A stretch of 64,000 nucleotides of DNA. Origin: Laceyella tengchongensis. Lineage in GTDB: Bacteria; Bacillota; Bacilli; Thermoactinomycetales; Thermoactinomycetaceae. Below the pieces are notes generated by a model, which was given only the letters and a program-made list of their open reading frames with translations, was not told where the DNA came from and ran no database searches. Below are positions 44,578 through 53,337 of this stretch, in pieces. Location of the stretch: positions 1 through 64,000 of the forward strand of contig NZ_FXTU01000011.1 of NCBI RefSeq assembly GCF_900182735.1. The letters are read 5' to 3'. Made by a program: the position numbers and the translations under genes. Every line of letters begins with the position of its first letter. The stretch's first letter is position 1.

Positions 44578-45537
44578 ATGGTGGAACGATCTGTGCCTCA
44601 GCAATCAGCTGCTGAACCGATTCTCGAATCGATCGAAGCGGCTTCAAGGGCAACTTGGCGCGACTTTGTGCAAGTGACCAAACCGGGCATCAATAAAAGC
44701 AATTTGTTTGCTACCTTTGCCGGGTATTTGCTAGCGGCGAGGTTTGCGTTGTTCGACTGGAGCACGCTGGTGTTCACCCTCTTGGGCACGGCATTGGTCA
44801 TAGCGGGCGGATGCGCGATCAATAACTATTATGACCGTGACATCGACCCATTAATGGAGCGTACCAAGTCTAGGCCCGTACCGGATGGAAGGCTAAAACC
44901 GAAGACGGTCCTGTGGTATGGAACCCTATTAACTGTGTTAGGGACGCTCGCGCTCGCCTTTGGGGTGAATCTCTTAAGCGCTGCCTTGGCATTGGTCGGG
45001 TTTGGGGTTTATGTATTCATTTACACCATGTGGTTGAAGCGCACAAGCACGTGGAATACAGTCATTGGCGGTGTGTGCGGCTCCGTCCCTCCGATGCTAG
45101 GTTGGGTCGCAGTGACCAATTCGCTTGATTTGAATGCCTGGGCGCTCTTTTTGATTCTGTTTATGTGGCAGCCTCCGCACTTTTATGCGCTGGCGATACT
45201 GAAAGAAGATGACTATCGCCGAGCGGGCATTCCGATGCTTCCTGTTGTTAAAGGGTTGAAGGAGACCAAGAAACAGACGTTGATCTTTACGCTATTATTG
45301 ATCCCATCATCCGTATTGCTCTTTATGACCGGTGCCGGCAGTTGGTTCTATCTGATCTGTGCCCTGGTGCTGGGTGGTGTGTATGTCGCTTTGGCTATCA
45401 AGGGGTTTTATACAGATGATCAAGTAAAATGGTCAAAGCAGATGTTTTTCTACTCCTTGATTTATTTGACAACGATTCTCTTGGTCATGATGTTGGATGT
45501 GGTCATTACAGAAGGCATCGCAATGCTAACAAAATAG
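44578..45537 (+). CDS. ctaB: Protohaem IX farnesyltransferase (haem O synthase)
   Basis: Membrane prenyltransferase that adds farnesyl to haem B, giving haem O for the oxidase encoded next door. ATG at 44578 after AAAGGAGG gives 319 residues with nine helices. The metal-diphosphate site is NNYYDRDIDPLMERT, and the second conserved loop is ILKEDDYRRAGIPMLPVVKG. ctaA (haem A synthase), often adjacent, is not in this window. Confidence 0.96.
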   Translation: MVERSVPQQSAAEPILESIEAASRATWRDFVQVTKPGINKSNLFATFAGYLLAARFALFDWSTLVFTLLGTALVIAGGCAINNYYDRDIDPLMERTKSRPVPDGRLKPKTVLWYGTLLTVLGTLALAFGVNLLSAALALVGFGVYVFIYTMWLKRTSTWNTVIGGVCGSVPPMLGWVAVTNSLDLNAWALFLILFMWQPPHFYALAILKEDDYRRAGIPMLPVVKGLKETKKQTLIFTLLLIPSSVLLFMTGAGSWFYLICALVLGGVYVALAIKGFYTDDQVKWSKQMFFYSLIYLTTILLVMMLDVVITEGIAMLTK

Positions 45538-45649
45538 AAACAGTGCTTATAAATAGCTTGATATAGATTTCTTTTGCACTGTGAATTCAGTGATCCGTCC
45601 CGCTGTTTACGTTGGGGCGGGTCAAGTTAACAGAAAGTGAGGTTTGATC

Positions 45650-46651
45650 GTGGTGAGTCGACAAGGAATGTGGCGAGTATTGACAGTGCTGTTGCTCGCG
45701 ACTTTGGTCCTCTCTGGATGCCAAGGCCATGACAGTTTAAACGTTTTGGACCCATCCGGTTCTGCGGGACAAAAGCAACTTGACCTCATCAAGTGGAGTT
45801 TCTTCCTCATGTGTGGGGTTTTTGCAGTGGTAATTACGATCTTTATCTATGTTCTTATCCGCTTTAGAAAACGCAAAGGCATAGATGTGATGCCGGAACA
45901 GACTCATGGTAGCAACACTCTTGAGATCATTTGGACTGTCATACCGATCATCTTGTTGGCGGTGTTGGCAGTGCCAACGGTGACATACACCTTTGATTTG
46001 GCGGATATGCCTCGCGAAGAAGATTCCATCAAGGTAAAAGTGACTGGCTATCAATATTGGTGGGAGTTCCAATATGAAGGAATGAACATCAAAACCGCTC
46101 AGGAATTACATATTCCTGTAGGCAAAAAAGTTCATTTAGAAATTCATGGTAAAGATGTATTGCACTCTTTCTGGGTGCCCGCACTTGGCGGTAAAACGGA
46201 CGTAATTCCCGGTCGTGTTAACACGATGTGGCTGGACGCGAAAAAACCGGGCGTATACCAAGGGAAATGTGCGGAGTTGTGTGGTGCAGGACATGCTCTG
46301 ATGGATTTCAAAGTCATCGCTGAAGAACAGGCTGACTTCGACAAATGGGTAGCGCAAATGCAAAAGCCTGCCGTAGCGCAAACGGCATCCCAAAAAGAAG
46401 GCGAAAAGATCTTCATGCAAAACTGTTTGGGTTGCCATGCTGGCACCAACCCACGCATTATTGGCCCGGACTTGAACAAGTTTGGTACACGCACGACCAT
46501 TGCTGGTATTTTGCCGCATGATGAGCAGAACTTGAAAAAATGGCTCAAAGATCCAACAAGTGTCAAACCTGGCACACTCATGCCGAAAATTGACTACTTG
46601 GAGCCGAAAGAAATGGACGCGTTGGTTGATTACCTGATGAACCGTAAGTAA
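45650..46651 (+). CDS. ctaC: Cytochrome c oxidase subunit II with fused cytochrome c (caa3 type)
   Basis: Accepts electrons and passes them to subunit I. The GTG at 45650 has AGTGAGG at seven bases; 333 residues. A lipobox LSGC makes Cys24 the lipidated N-terminus. Two helices (about 42-65 and 85-108) anchor the CuA domain with KGKCAELCGAGHALM-like ligands (CAELCGAGH, then Met). A C-terminal cytochrome c domain has NCLGCH for covalent haem and GTLMP for the axial methionine. Confidence 0.97.
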   Translation: MVSRQGMWRVLTVLLLATLVLSGCQGHDSLNVLDPSGSAGQKQLDLIKWSFFLMCGVFAVVITIFIYVLIRFRKRKGIDVMPEQTHGSNTLEIIWTVIPIILLAVLAVPTVTYTFDLADMPREEDSIKVKVTGYQYWWEFQYEGMNIKTAQELHIPVGKKVHLEIHGKDVLHSFWVPALGGKTDVIPGRVNTMWLDAKKPGVYQGKCAELCGAGHALMDFKVIAEEQADFDKWVAQMQKPAVAQTASQKEGEKIFMQNCLGCHAGTNPRIIGPDLNKFGTRTTIAGILPHDEQNLKKWLKDPTSVKPGTLMPKIDYLEPKEMDALVDYLMNRK

Positions 46652-46720
46652 TTTTTTGACTTACGGCCCTGACTGACAACAAATCATTTTGAACATCTCG
46701 TTTAAGAAGGAGGGAACACC

Positions 46721-48640
46721 ATGGGGACGCTTATCGTGCTAATCGTCTTTGCTTTGTTCATCACGGCGATTTTAACGGGTGGCTATAACAAGGAGGCCAT
46801 CGAAAAATTCAAGAAGAGCAAAGCATGGGATTGGCTCACCACGGTGGACCATAAAAAGATTGGGATAATGTATTTCATCTCGGGTTTCTTGTTCTTCCTC
46901 ATCGGTGGTATCGAAGCAATCTTCATGCGGATGCAGTTGATTGTTCCGCATAACGACCTGTTTGTGGGAGATACCTTTAACCAACTGTTGACCATGCACG
47001 GCACGACAATGATCTTCTTGGCAGCGATGCCGTTGCTTTTCGGTCTGATGAATGCCGTGATTCCGTTGCAAATCGGGGCGCGCGACGTTGCGTTTCCGTT
47101 TTTGAACGCACTTGGTTTCTGGCTGTTTACAGCAGGGGGACTTCTTCTCAACCTGAGCTGGATCTTTGGCGGAGCGCCTGATGCAGGGTGGACGTCTTAT
47201 ACCACGCTCGCATTGAATGATTATAGCCCAGGACCTGGGGTAGACTATTATGTGTTGGGCTTGCAGATTTCCGGTATCGGTACGTTGATCGGTGGTTTGA
47301 ACTTCATTGTCACCGTCATCAACATGCGTGCTCCGGGCATGACTTTCTTGAGAATGCCGATGTTCACATGGACTTCGTTTATTGCTTCAGCACTGATCCT
47401 GTTCTCCTTCCCGGCGCTGACGGTAGGTCTGTTGCTGTTGATGTTCGACCGGTTGTTCGGAGCCAACTTCTTTGACCACGTCATGGGCGGTAGCTCCGTG
47501 ATCTGGCAGCACTTGTTCTGGATCTTCGGTCACCCGGAAGTGTATATCGTGATTTTGCCGGCTTTCGGTATCATGTCGGAAGTTATCAGCACGTTCTCCA
47601 AAAAGCGTTTGTTCGGTTACACCTCCATGGTGTTCGCAACCGTGGTAATCGGCTTCTTGGGCTTCATGGTTTGGGTACACCATATGTTCACTGTGGGCTT
47701 GGGTCCATGGTCCAACTCGGTGTTCGCGGTGGCGACGATGACCATCGCCGTGCCAACCGGGATCAAGGTGTTCAACTGGCTATTTACTATGTGGGGCGGG
47801 CAAATCCGGTTTAAGACAGCTATGCTGTTTGCCGTAGGTTTTATCCCCACCTTCGTGATGGGTGGGATGACAGGGGTCATGCTGGCGTTGCCACCTGCTG
47901 ACTTCCAGTATCAAGACAGTTACTTCGTTGTTGCGCACTTCCACTACGTGCTTGTTGGTGGTACGGTCATGGGTATCTTTGCAGGTGCCTATTACTGGTG
48001 GCCGAAAATGTTCGGTAAGATGCTGAATGAGACGTTGGGTAAAATCCATTTCTGGACGTTCCTGATTGGTTTCCATCTCACCTTCTTCCCGCAACATTTC
48101 TTGGGATTGTTCGGGATGCCACGTCGGGTGTTCACTTACCAAGCCAATGTGGGCCTGGAACAGTTGAACCTGCTCAGCACCATCGGGACGATCGGTATGG
48201 TGATCGGTACGTTGGCGTTCGTTTTCAACATTGTGATCACCTTCAAGAAAGGTGCGAAGGCTCCGGCCGATCCATGGGACGGACGTACGTTGGAATGGTC
48301 GATCTCTTCACCAGCTCCAGAGTACAACTTTGCACAATTGCCATTGGTTCGTGGTTATGACGCATGGTTTATGGAGAAGCAAGCGGGCAATAAAGAAATG
48401 CCGGCGGCTGAACCACTCGGTTCGATTCATATGCCATCTCCATCTTTCATTCCGCTATTGATGTCGATCGGATTCTTCGTCTCTGGGTTTGGTTTCGTGG
48501 CCCGCGGCGACTATTCGATGGGGATTCTGGGCTTGATCATTGTGTTCATCGCTATGTTTATGCGCTCGTTTGATCAAGATCACGGCTATCATATCGAACC
48601 GCATGAAATCGAAGAAGCGAATAAGGGGGTTAAGGCATAA
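46721..48640 (+). CDS. ctaD: Cytochrome c oxidase subunit I (caa3 type)
   Basis: Catalytic haem-copper subunit that reduces oxygen and pumps protons. 639 residues, with a C-terminal extension typical of Bacillus CtaD. MHGTTMIFLAAMP carries a low-spin haem histidine, WIFGHPEVYIVILPAFG the CuB His and cross-linked Tyr, WVHHMFTVG the CuB His pair, and VVAHFHYVLVGG the last haem ligands. It begins after AAGAAGGAGGG and overlaps ctaE by one base. Confidence 0.98.
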   Translation: MGTLIVLIVFALFITAILTGGYNKEAIEKFKKSKAWDWLTTVDHKKIGIMYFISGFLFFLIGGIEAIFMRMQLIVPHNDLFVGDTFNQLLTMHGTTMIFLAAMPLLFGLMNAVIPLQIGARDVAFPFLNALGFWLFTAGGLLLNLSWIFGGAPDAGWTSYTTLALNDYSPGPGVDYYVLGLQISGIGTLIGGLNFIVTVINMRAPGMTFLRMPMFTWTSFIASALILFSFPALTVGLLLLMFDRLFGANFFDHVMGGSSVIWQHLFWIFGHPEVYIVILPAFGIMSEVISTFSKKRLFGYTSMVFATVVIGFLGFMVWVHHMFTVGLGPWSNSVFAVATMTIAVPTGIKVFNWLFTMWGGQIRFKTAMLFAVGFIPTFVMGGMTGVMLALPPADFQYQDSYFVVAHFHYVLVGGTVMGIFAGAYYWWPKMFGKMLNETLGKIHFWTFLIGFHLTFFPQHFLGLFGMPRRVFTYQANVGLEQLNLLSTIGTIGMVIGTLAFVFNIVITFKKGAKAPADPWDGRTLEWSISSPAPEYNFAQLPLVRGYDAWFMEKQAGNKEMPAAEPLGSIHMPSPSFIPLLMSIGFFVSGFGFVARGDYSMGILGLIIVFIAMFMRSFDQDHGYHIEPHEIEEANKGVKA

Positions 48641-49263
48641 TGGCAGCACAAACCGAAGTGAAGGCAAACCCCAATATGCCTAACCATCTGGAAACGGCAA
48701 CCTTGGACGGTAAGAATAAAGTGCTTGGTTTCTGGCTCTTCTTGGGAGCAGAGACGGTGTTGTTCGCTTGCTTGTTCGGGACATATCTCGCCCTGCGCAA
48801 TCAAACGATGGGCGGCCCGGACGGACAAGAGTTGTTTGACTTGAAATTGGTTGCCGCAGCAACGGCCATCCTGCTGACCAGTAGCTTGACCAGCGTATTG
48901 GCCATGATGAAGATGAACCAGCTGAATTACAAAGCGATGCAATTGTGGTTGGGCATTACCGTGTTGCTCGGTGCTTCGTTCTTGGGTCTGGAGATTTACG
49001 AGTTCATTCACTATGTCCATGAAGGGCACACGTTTATGAGCAGCGCGTTCGGTTCTTCGTTCTATGCGCTGGTCGGCACGCACGGCGCGCACGTTACATT
49101 CGGGATCATTTGGATCTCCACGCTGATGATTCAAGCGGCTAAACGGGGTATCACCAAGGAGACGGCTCCCAAGCTGTTTGTATCCAGCCTTTATTGGCAC
49201 TTTATCGACGTAGTCTGGGTCTTCATTTTCAGTTTGGTATACTTGCTCGGAAAGGTGGGTTAA
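48640..49263 (+). CDS. ctaE: Cytochrome c oxidase subunit III
   Basis: A 207-residue membrane subunit with five helices. KVLGFWLFLGAETVLFACLF opens the first helix; HGAHVTFGIIW and LYWHFIDVVWVFIFSLVYL are family-conserved. It begins on the last base of the ctaD stop, so translation is coupled. Confidence 0.97.
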   Translation: MAAQTEVKANPNMPNHLETATLDGKNKVLGFWLFLGAETVLFACLFGTYLALRNQTMGGPDGQELFDLKLVAAATAILLTSSLTSVLAMMKMNQLNYKAMQLWLGITVLLGASFLGLEIYEFIHYVHEGHTFMSSAFGSSFYALVGTHGAHVTFGIIWISTLMIQAAKRGITKETAPKLFVSSLYWHFIDVVWVFIFSLVYLLGKVG

Positions 49264-49266
49264 GCG

Positions 49267-49572
49267 GTGGCACAGCAACCTAACACATCCAACCATGCTC
49301 CATCGGGTAGTCCTGAGAGCGCGACAAAACACGTCTTGTCGTTTTTGCTGATGATTGCCCTGACGGTAGTAGCGTTTGCTCTTGTGATGTATGATATTGT
49401 TCCGACGAACATGATTCTGCCGCTGATCCTTGTCTTGGCTACGATTCAAGTGTTCTTGCAACTTTTCACCTTTATGCATTTGAATCAAAAAGGGACCGCG
49501 TTTTACACGATCTTTATGGTTGCAGGCATTGTGATTGCGGTGGTTTCTGCTGTGGGAATCATCCTGATGTAG
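49267..49572 (+). CDS. ctaF: Cytochrome c oxidase subunit IV
   Basis: A 101-residue membrane subunit with three helices (FLLMIALTVVAFALVMY; MILPLILVLATIQVFLQLF; FYTIFMVAGIVIAVVSAV). HLNQKG is the usual loop. GTG start four bases after the ctaE stop. Last gene of the ctaCDEF operon. Confidence 0.93.
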   Translation: MAQQPNTSNHAPSGSPESATKHVLSFLLMIALTVVAFALVMYDIVPTNMILPLILVLATIQVFLQLFTFMHLNQKGTAFYTIFMVAGIVIAVVSAVGIILM

Positions 49573-49579
49573 CGATCAA

Positions 49580-49620
49580 GGCCCTTCCGTCCAAAGCGGA
49601 CGAGAAGGGCTTTTTGTTTT
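49580..49620 (+). terminator. Terminator of ctaCDEF
   Basis: GCCCTTC and GAAGGGC enclose a second stem CGTCC/GGACG, followed by TTTTTGTTTT. Confidence 0.9.
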
Positions 49621-49690
49621 GATTGCCGCATCCGTCGGTGTTTTTCGTGTCACTCCGTTTATCTTGGGTGACGGGATGGAGGGACGCGGC

Positions 49691-49830
49691 TTAGGGAGTG
49701 TCTGATGAATAGGACAGCGGCTCCAAAACCATTTTCTCATTCGCTTCACTTGTGCATCGGCACTCCTCGAGAAAAGGTTTTTCCGCCGTCGCTTCTTCCC
49801 CACCAACTTGATTTGCCAGACACACCCTAG
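49691..49830 (-). mobile_element. MITE-like repeat, copy B
   Basis: A 140-bp element whose ends AGGGAGTGTCTG (49693-49704) and CAGACACACCCT (49817-49828) are inverted repeats with one mismatch in 12, flanked by TA on both sides. It is related along its length to 38933-39064 in the opposite orientation. It has no coding capacity. The ends and TA border resemble those of IS5/IS630-type elements that could act in trans, but I cannot name the parent. It lies in the 475-base gap after the cta operon. Confidence 0.75.
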
Positions 49831-50095
49831 CCGTTTTAGCATCTGCTACTTTAAATCGATTTGGCTTGTCAAAACAGCCCTTGCGTTACGCATTCTTGAT
49901 ATGAGGTTGTGTGTGTGTCGTTAGTCCAGTGATCACCCATCCTGCGTCTTTTTTGAGTATAGGTATAGGAATGCTTAGGTTTTAAAAAATAATTGCGATC
50001 TGTTTTGTACGAATCTCGTTTATTTTGCATGATTTAAACGTTATCATAAATGGTGAATCTTATCACTTTGAACCAACAATTGAGGGATGTACACC

Positions 50096-50809
50096 ATGTT
50101 GTCAACTTGGTTTGGAAAGAGAGAGCTAAATGACGTTTCCGTGGTGAGAAGGTTTGAGTTGTCTGAAGGTCTGGGGCTGGGTGCGGTGACCGGATTGGGA
50201 TACTTCGCAGCTTATTTGTCGGAAAGTGCCTACAAAGCTTATTTCGGTTTACCTTCGCTTTATGCCGACATCAGTTTGAATGCCATTGTTTTAGCGATGT
50301 CTTGCATTGTGGTAGTGGGTTTGTTGTTTTGGGTGTTCACGCAACATGATCATTTGCGACGAACGGGCCAGTATTTGTTGCCGGTATTGCTACCGCTTTC
50401 GGTCGGGTTCATGTTGGGATTAAAACTAGATTTTCGAGTGGAGCAATCTTTGTTGCTGATTGTTTTTTATCTGCTCTTGTTCATTCTTTTTATGGCGGCG
50501 TTGTTTATCTTAGCAGTGTACAAACAGTGGGTTTCGGCAGGGGCTTTATTCATTGTGATCATGATGTCCGTCTCCAGCGCCAGCGGATATTTGGTGGCTT
50601 CCAACCAAGTGGAATATTTGGTTGTGCGGAAAGGAAACGCCACCTATGCAGTGGTGGATGTGTATAAAGAGTCGCTGGTGTTGATGCCTGTTGATCTCAA
50701 AAAACGCACCGTCAAGCCGGAGTATCTCTTTGTCGATCACAAGACAGAGATACAATCGGCCATGCAGTTGCAAAAGAAGAGAATTGGTCCATTGACGCTC
50801 GAGCAATGA
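50096..50809 (+). CDS. Predicted membrane protein, unknown function
   Basis: The ATG at 50096 lies nine bases after GAGGG. The 237-residue product has about five helices in residues 25-165 and a soluble C-terminal domain of about 70 residues (beginning SNQVEYLVVRKGNATYAVVDVYK) that reads like a small beta domain. No motif is recognised. Single gene with a bidirectional terminator shared with the next. Confidence 0.75.
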   Translation: MLSTWFGKRELNDVSVVRRFELSEGLGLGAVTGLGYFAAYLSESAYKAYFGLPSLYADISLNAIVLAMSCIVVVGLLFWVFTQHDHLRRTGQYLLPVLLPLSVGFMLGLKLDFRVEQSLLLIVFYLLLFILFMAALFILAVYKQWVSAGALFIVIMMSVSSASGYLVASNQVEYLVVRKGNATYAVVDVYKESLVLMPVDLKKRTVKPEYLFVDHKTEIQSAMQLQKKRIGPLTLEQ

Positions 50810-50810
50810 A

Positions 50811-50865
50811 AAAATACAGCGCACAGCCTAGATTTGCGCGAAATCGGCTGTCCGCTGTTTTATTT
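50811..50865. terminator. Bidirectional terminator
   Basis: ACAGCGCACAGCC pairs with GGCTGTCCGCTGT, flanked by an A run and TTTTATTT. It separates the membrane protein gene and the convergent zinc-ribbon-like gene. Confidence 0.88.
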
Positions 50866-51087
50866 GGTTTCAGGGAAAAAAGCCGAGCTTTCGATGGTTC
50901 GGTATTTGCGCGACACTTGGGTGTCTACATATTGCTTCCACATCCGCTTGGCGCAGTCGGTCGAACAGATCGGCGATTCAAAGCTGATTTCCACATACCG
51001 TGCTTCGTTGCCACAGATGGAACAAGGAGCGGTCTCGACTGCAGGGACGAGCAAGTCTTCTGTTTGCAAAGATTTGGTTGGTTTCAA
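50860..51087 (-). CDS. Small cysteine-rich (zinc-ribbon-like) protein
   Basis: A 75-residue protein. TTG start after AAGGAGAG. Cysteines in CSICG and ICSTDC (two pairs 18 residues apart) could hold a zinc ion, a treble-clef or ribbon layout. Function unknown. Confidence 0.72.
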   Translation of the reverse strand: MKPTKSLQTEDLLVPAVETAPCSICGNEARYVEISFESPICSTDCAKRMWKQYVDTQVSRKYRTIESSAFFPETK

Positions 51088-51570
51088 ATCATTCTCTCCT
51101 TTCCAGTATGGTGGTGCAGTTATCCATAATCTGCAAAAGAGGAGAAACGTGATTCACGTTCATGTTTCTACTAACTATTTTCTCATAAAATCTTGAATTT
51201 CTAAAGTCTATTTCCATCTGATTATGCATTGTTTTAAAAAAATGGCGGTATAGATGTTGAAATGGCGGGGATTTGCGCTGTTTTTTTCCATATTTACCCT
51301 TTTGGGTGAATACCCAGAACCAGAACCATCTCTGGCACCTTCTTGAGATGTGATTGCGATGATGAAACATGGTTTTCAGTCATAAAAATAGAATCATACG
51401 GGGAGGATGTTTGGATGAGGTGATAGCCAAGTGGAAGCGTTGCGCAGAGAGCTTGATGGGGAAATCGTGGGATGATGGGATTTTCGGGGTGGTGTTCGAG
51501 CCGTTTCACCAGGCTCGCCGCAATGATATGAATATTCCATCTATTGCGGCGAGCGAATATTGAAACGGGG
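51088..51570 (+). other. Intergenic region with a possible 50-codon ORF
   Basis: A frame from TTG 51411 to 51563 follows GGGAGG by four bases and would give a 50-residue acidic-basic mixed peptide (DEVIAKWKRCAESLMG). I am unsure that it is real. The rest is AT-rich with no recognised element. Confidence 0.3.
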
Positions 51571-52620
51571 TTAACCTGACTGGGCGATGCCAAGGGGACT
51601 TTTCAGCCGCAACAGATCCTTTTGCTTATGGATAAGCAATTCTTCCTTGATTCGCAACATCGTGATCAAAAAAGACGATGGTTCCTCCAGATGGGGGCAG
51701 TGAGCTGAGTTTTCAAACCAAATTAAGTCCTTGGCAGGCGCGGATAGATGGTCGAAAAAACGCTGTTGTAATTCATGGGGAGAGAGATAGTCATATTTGC
51801 CCACGCATAAATAGACAGGGATTGAAAGCGTTTGCACGTCGTCAAAGAGGTTGGTGCGCATAATCTCTCGACCGATACTGCGCATGTGCAGGCGCATCCC
51901 CTTATAATAGCGCCACCAATCGAGAAGTGTGTATTCCGTGGAAAAGAAGCCGCGCAACAAGAAACGGAAAATGCTCCCTTTTCTCACATCTCCTCCGAAG
52001 CGGGAGACCCATTTGTGGTGTGCGTACAGGTCGCGTGTGCGCTTGTAAGGGGGGTACCCCAGCCGTTGCAATGCGGATATGGCCCGCCGTTTTTCCAATT
52101 GCCGCGCGTGGATCAGCACATGCTGGTAGGAGATGAGTTCCCCTTTTTCCACATTGCTCAACTGGCCAATGCCGATATAGGCGTGAAGAAGCTCTGGATG
52201 TTTTTGGGCGAAAAGTATCCCGAGGATGCTTCCCCAGGAATGGCCAGCCAAAAAGACGCGTTTCTGGTTGAAGCGAGTCAGCAAGTATTGAATCAATTCA
52301 TATATATCGTCAATATGTTGCTGAATGGTCATGTCCGCTTTTAACAGCCGTGGGGAGAATGATTTCCCTGTGCCGCGCATGTCCCAGTTCACAACCAAAA
52401 AATGTTTTTCCAGCTCTTGTTGATAATGGCGGGCAAAACCAATTTGGGCAAAACCGGGTCCCCCATGCAGAAACAACAGCAACGGATGGCTTTGATCCCG
52501 TCCGCGAACCATGATGGTCTGCTCCTGCCCACCCAGTATGATTTTTTCAATTGTAGCAACACTGCCCTCAATTTTTCTTTTCTTCAAGTCGAAAAATTGG
52601 GGGGTTCTACTCTTAAACAT
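51571..52620 (-). CDS. Alpha/beta hydrolase, proline iminopeptidase-like
   Basis: A 349-residue soluble hydrolase. HGGPGFAQIG is the oxyanion-hole motif typical of proline iminopeptidases; the nucleophile is the serine in GHSWGSILG, the acid is probably Asp in VGKYDYLSPHEL and the histidine is in NSAHCPHLEEP. A large helical cap lies at about 160-255. AAGGTGGGA precedes the ATG. The substrate is not known. Confidence 0.88.
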   Translation of the reverse strand: MFKSRTPQFFDLKKRKIEGSVATIEKIILGGQEQTIMVRGRDQSHPLLLFLHGGPGFAQIGFARHYQQELEKHFLVVNWDMRGTGKSFSPRLLKADMTIQQHIDDIYELIQYLLTRFNQKRVFLAGHSWGSILGILFAQKHPELLHAYIGIGQLSNVEKGELISYQHVLIHARQLEKRRAISALQRLGYPPYKRTRDLYAHHKWVSRFGGDVRKGSIFRFLLRGFFSTEYTLLDWWRYYKGMRLHMRSIGREIMRTNLFDDVQTLSIPVYLCVGKYDYLSPHELQQRFFDHLSAPAKDLIWFENSAHCPHLEEPSSFLITMLRIKEELLIHKQKDLLRLKSPLGIAQSG

Positions 52621-52814
52621 GAAATTCCCACCTTTTTGAGCGATTTTGCAGAAGTTTGGTTTGGGGATAAAATATTCTCTGTTTTCTACTTATTTCCTTC
52701 AAGAACTGGATAAATTTTGTCTCCTTGCCGAGAAATGTGCGAAAGGCAATAGCGCAGAGGAAAGGTGAAAGGAGAAAAATCGTCCATGGTGGTGTGCCAG
52801 CGCCGAACAGCGGG

Positions 52815-52857
52815 AAAATAAAAAGAGAACACGCCGCGGATGGTTGCGGGCGTGTCC
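52815..52857 (-). terminator. Terminator of the truncated haemoglobin gene
   Basis: On the minus strand ACACGCCCGC pairs with GCGGCGTGT, then TTCTCTTTTTATTTT. Confidence 0.85.
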
Positions 52858-52864
52858 CCAAGGG

Positions 52865-53248
52865 TTATTGATCTTCTGTATTGACCATATGGTGCGCCGC
52901 CATAACTAGCCGCGCCCACAGTGAATCGCGGACTTCTCCCTGAACCCCAGCCTCGTTCAATGCTTCGCTCATGCAAGCTAACCATGCTTCTGCGCGGGCG
53001 GGGGTGATAGGGAAGGGGAGATGCCGCGCCCTAAGCATCGGATGGCCGTATTTCTCCGAATACAGGGGAGGGCCACCCAAAAATTGCGTGAGAAACAACC
53101 TCTGTTTTTCCATCACAGGTGTGATGTCCTCAGGAAAAATCGGCTTCAGCAAGGGATGCGCCTGCACTCGTGGGTAGAAAGCCTCCACGATCGCGCGTAC
53201 CGTTTTTGCGCCGCCGATGGCTTCGTAGGGTGTTTTCGTTTGATCCAT
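52865..53248 (-). CDS. Truncated haemoglobin, group II (YjbI-like)
   Basis: Binds oxygen or NO and protects from nitrosative and oxidative stress. ATG at 53248 lies eight bases after AGGAGG; 127 residues. The group II pattern FLGGPPLYSEKYGHPMLRAR is followed by HLPFPIT, where His is the proximal haem ligand; tyrosines and WLACMSEA helix G Trp are in place. It is read towards its own terminator. In B. subtilis yjbI belongs to an unrelated cluster, so the context is different here. Confidence 0.92.
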   Translation of the reverse strand: MDQTKTPYEAIGGAKTVRAIVEAFYPRVQAHPLLKPIFPEDITPVMEKQRLFLTQFLGGPPLYSEKYGHPMLRARHLPFPITPARAEAWLACMSEALNEAGVQGEVRDSLWARLVMAAHHMVNTEDQ

Positions 53249-53337
53249 TATGTACACCTCCTAACAGGGCGACCAGAGCAGGCCCTAATCCTATGTTGCC
53301 TTATATGCTAGCGCTTTTTGCGTCACCGCAACTCCTC

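Noticed and set aside
48589..49488. 299-codon minus-strand frame opposite ctaE/ctaF
   Set aside because: Covers two well-defined oxidase genes; no protein family recognised.
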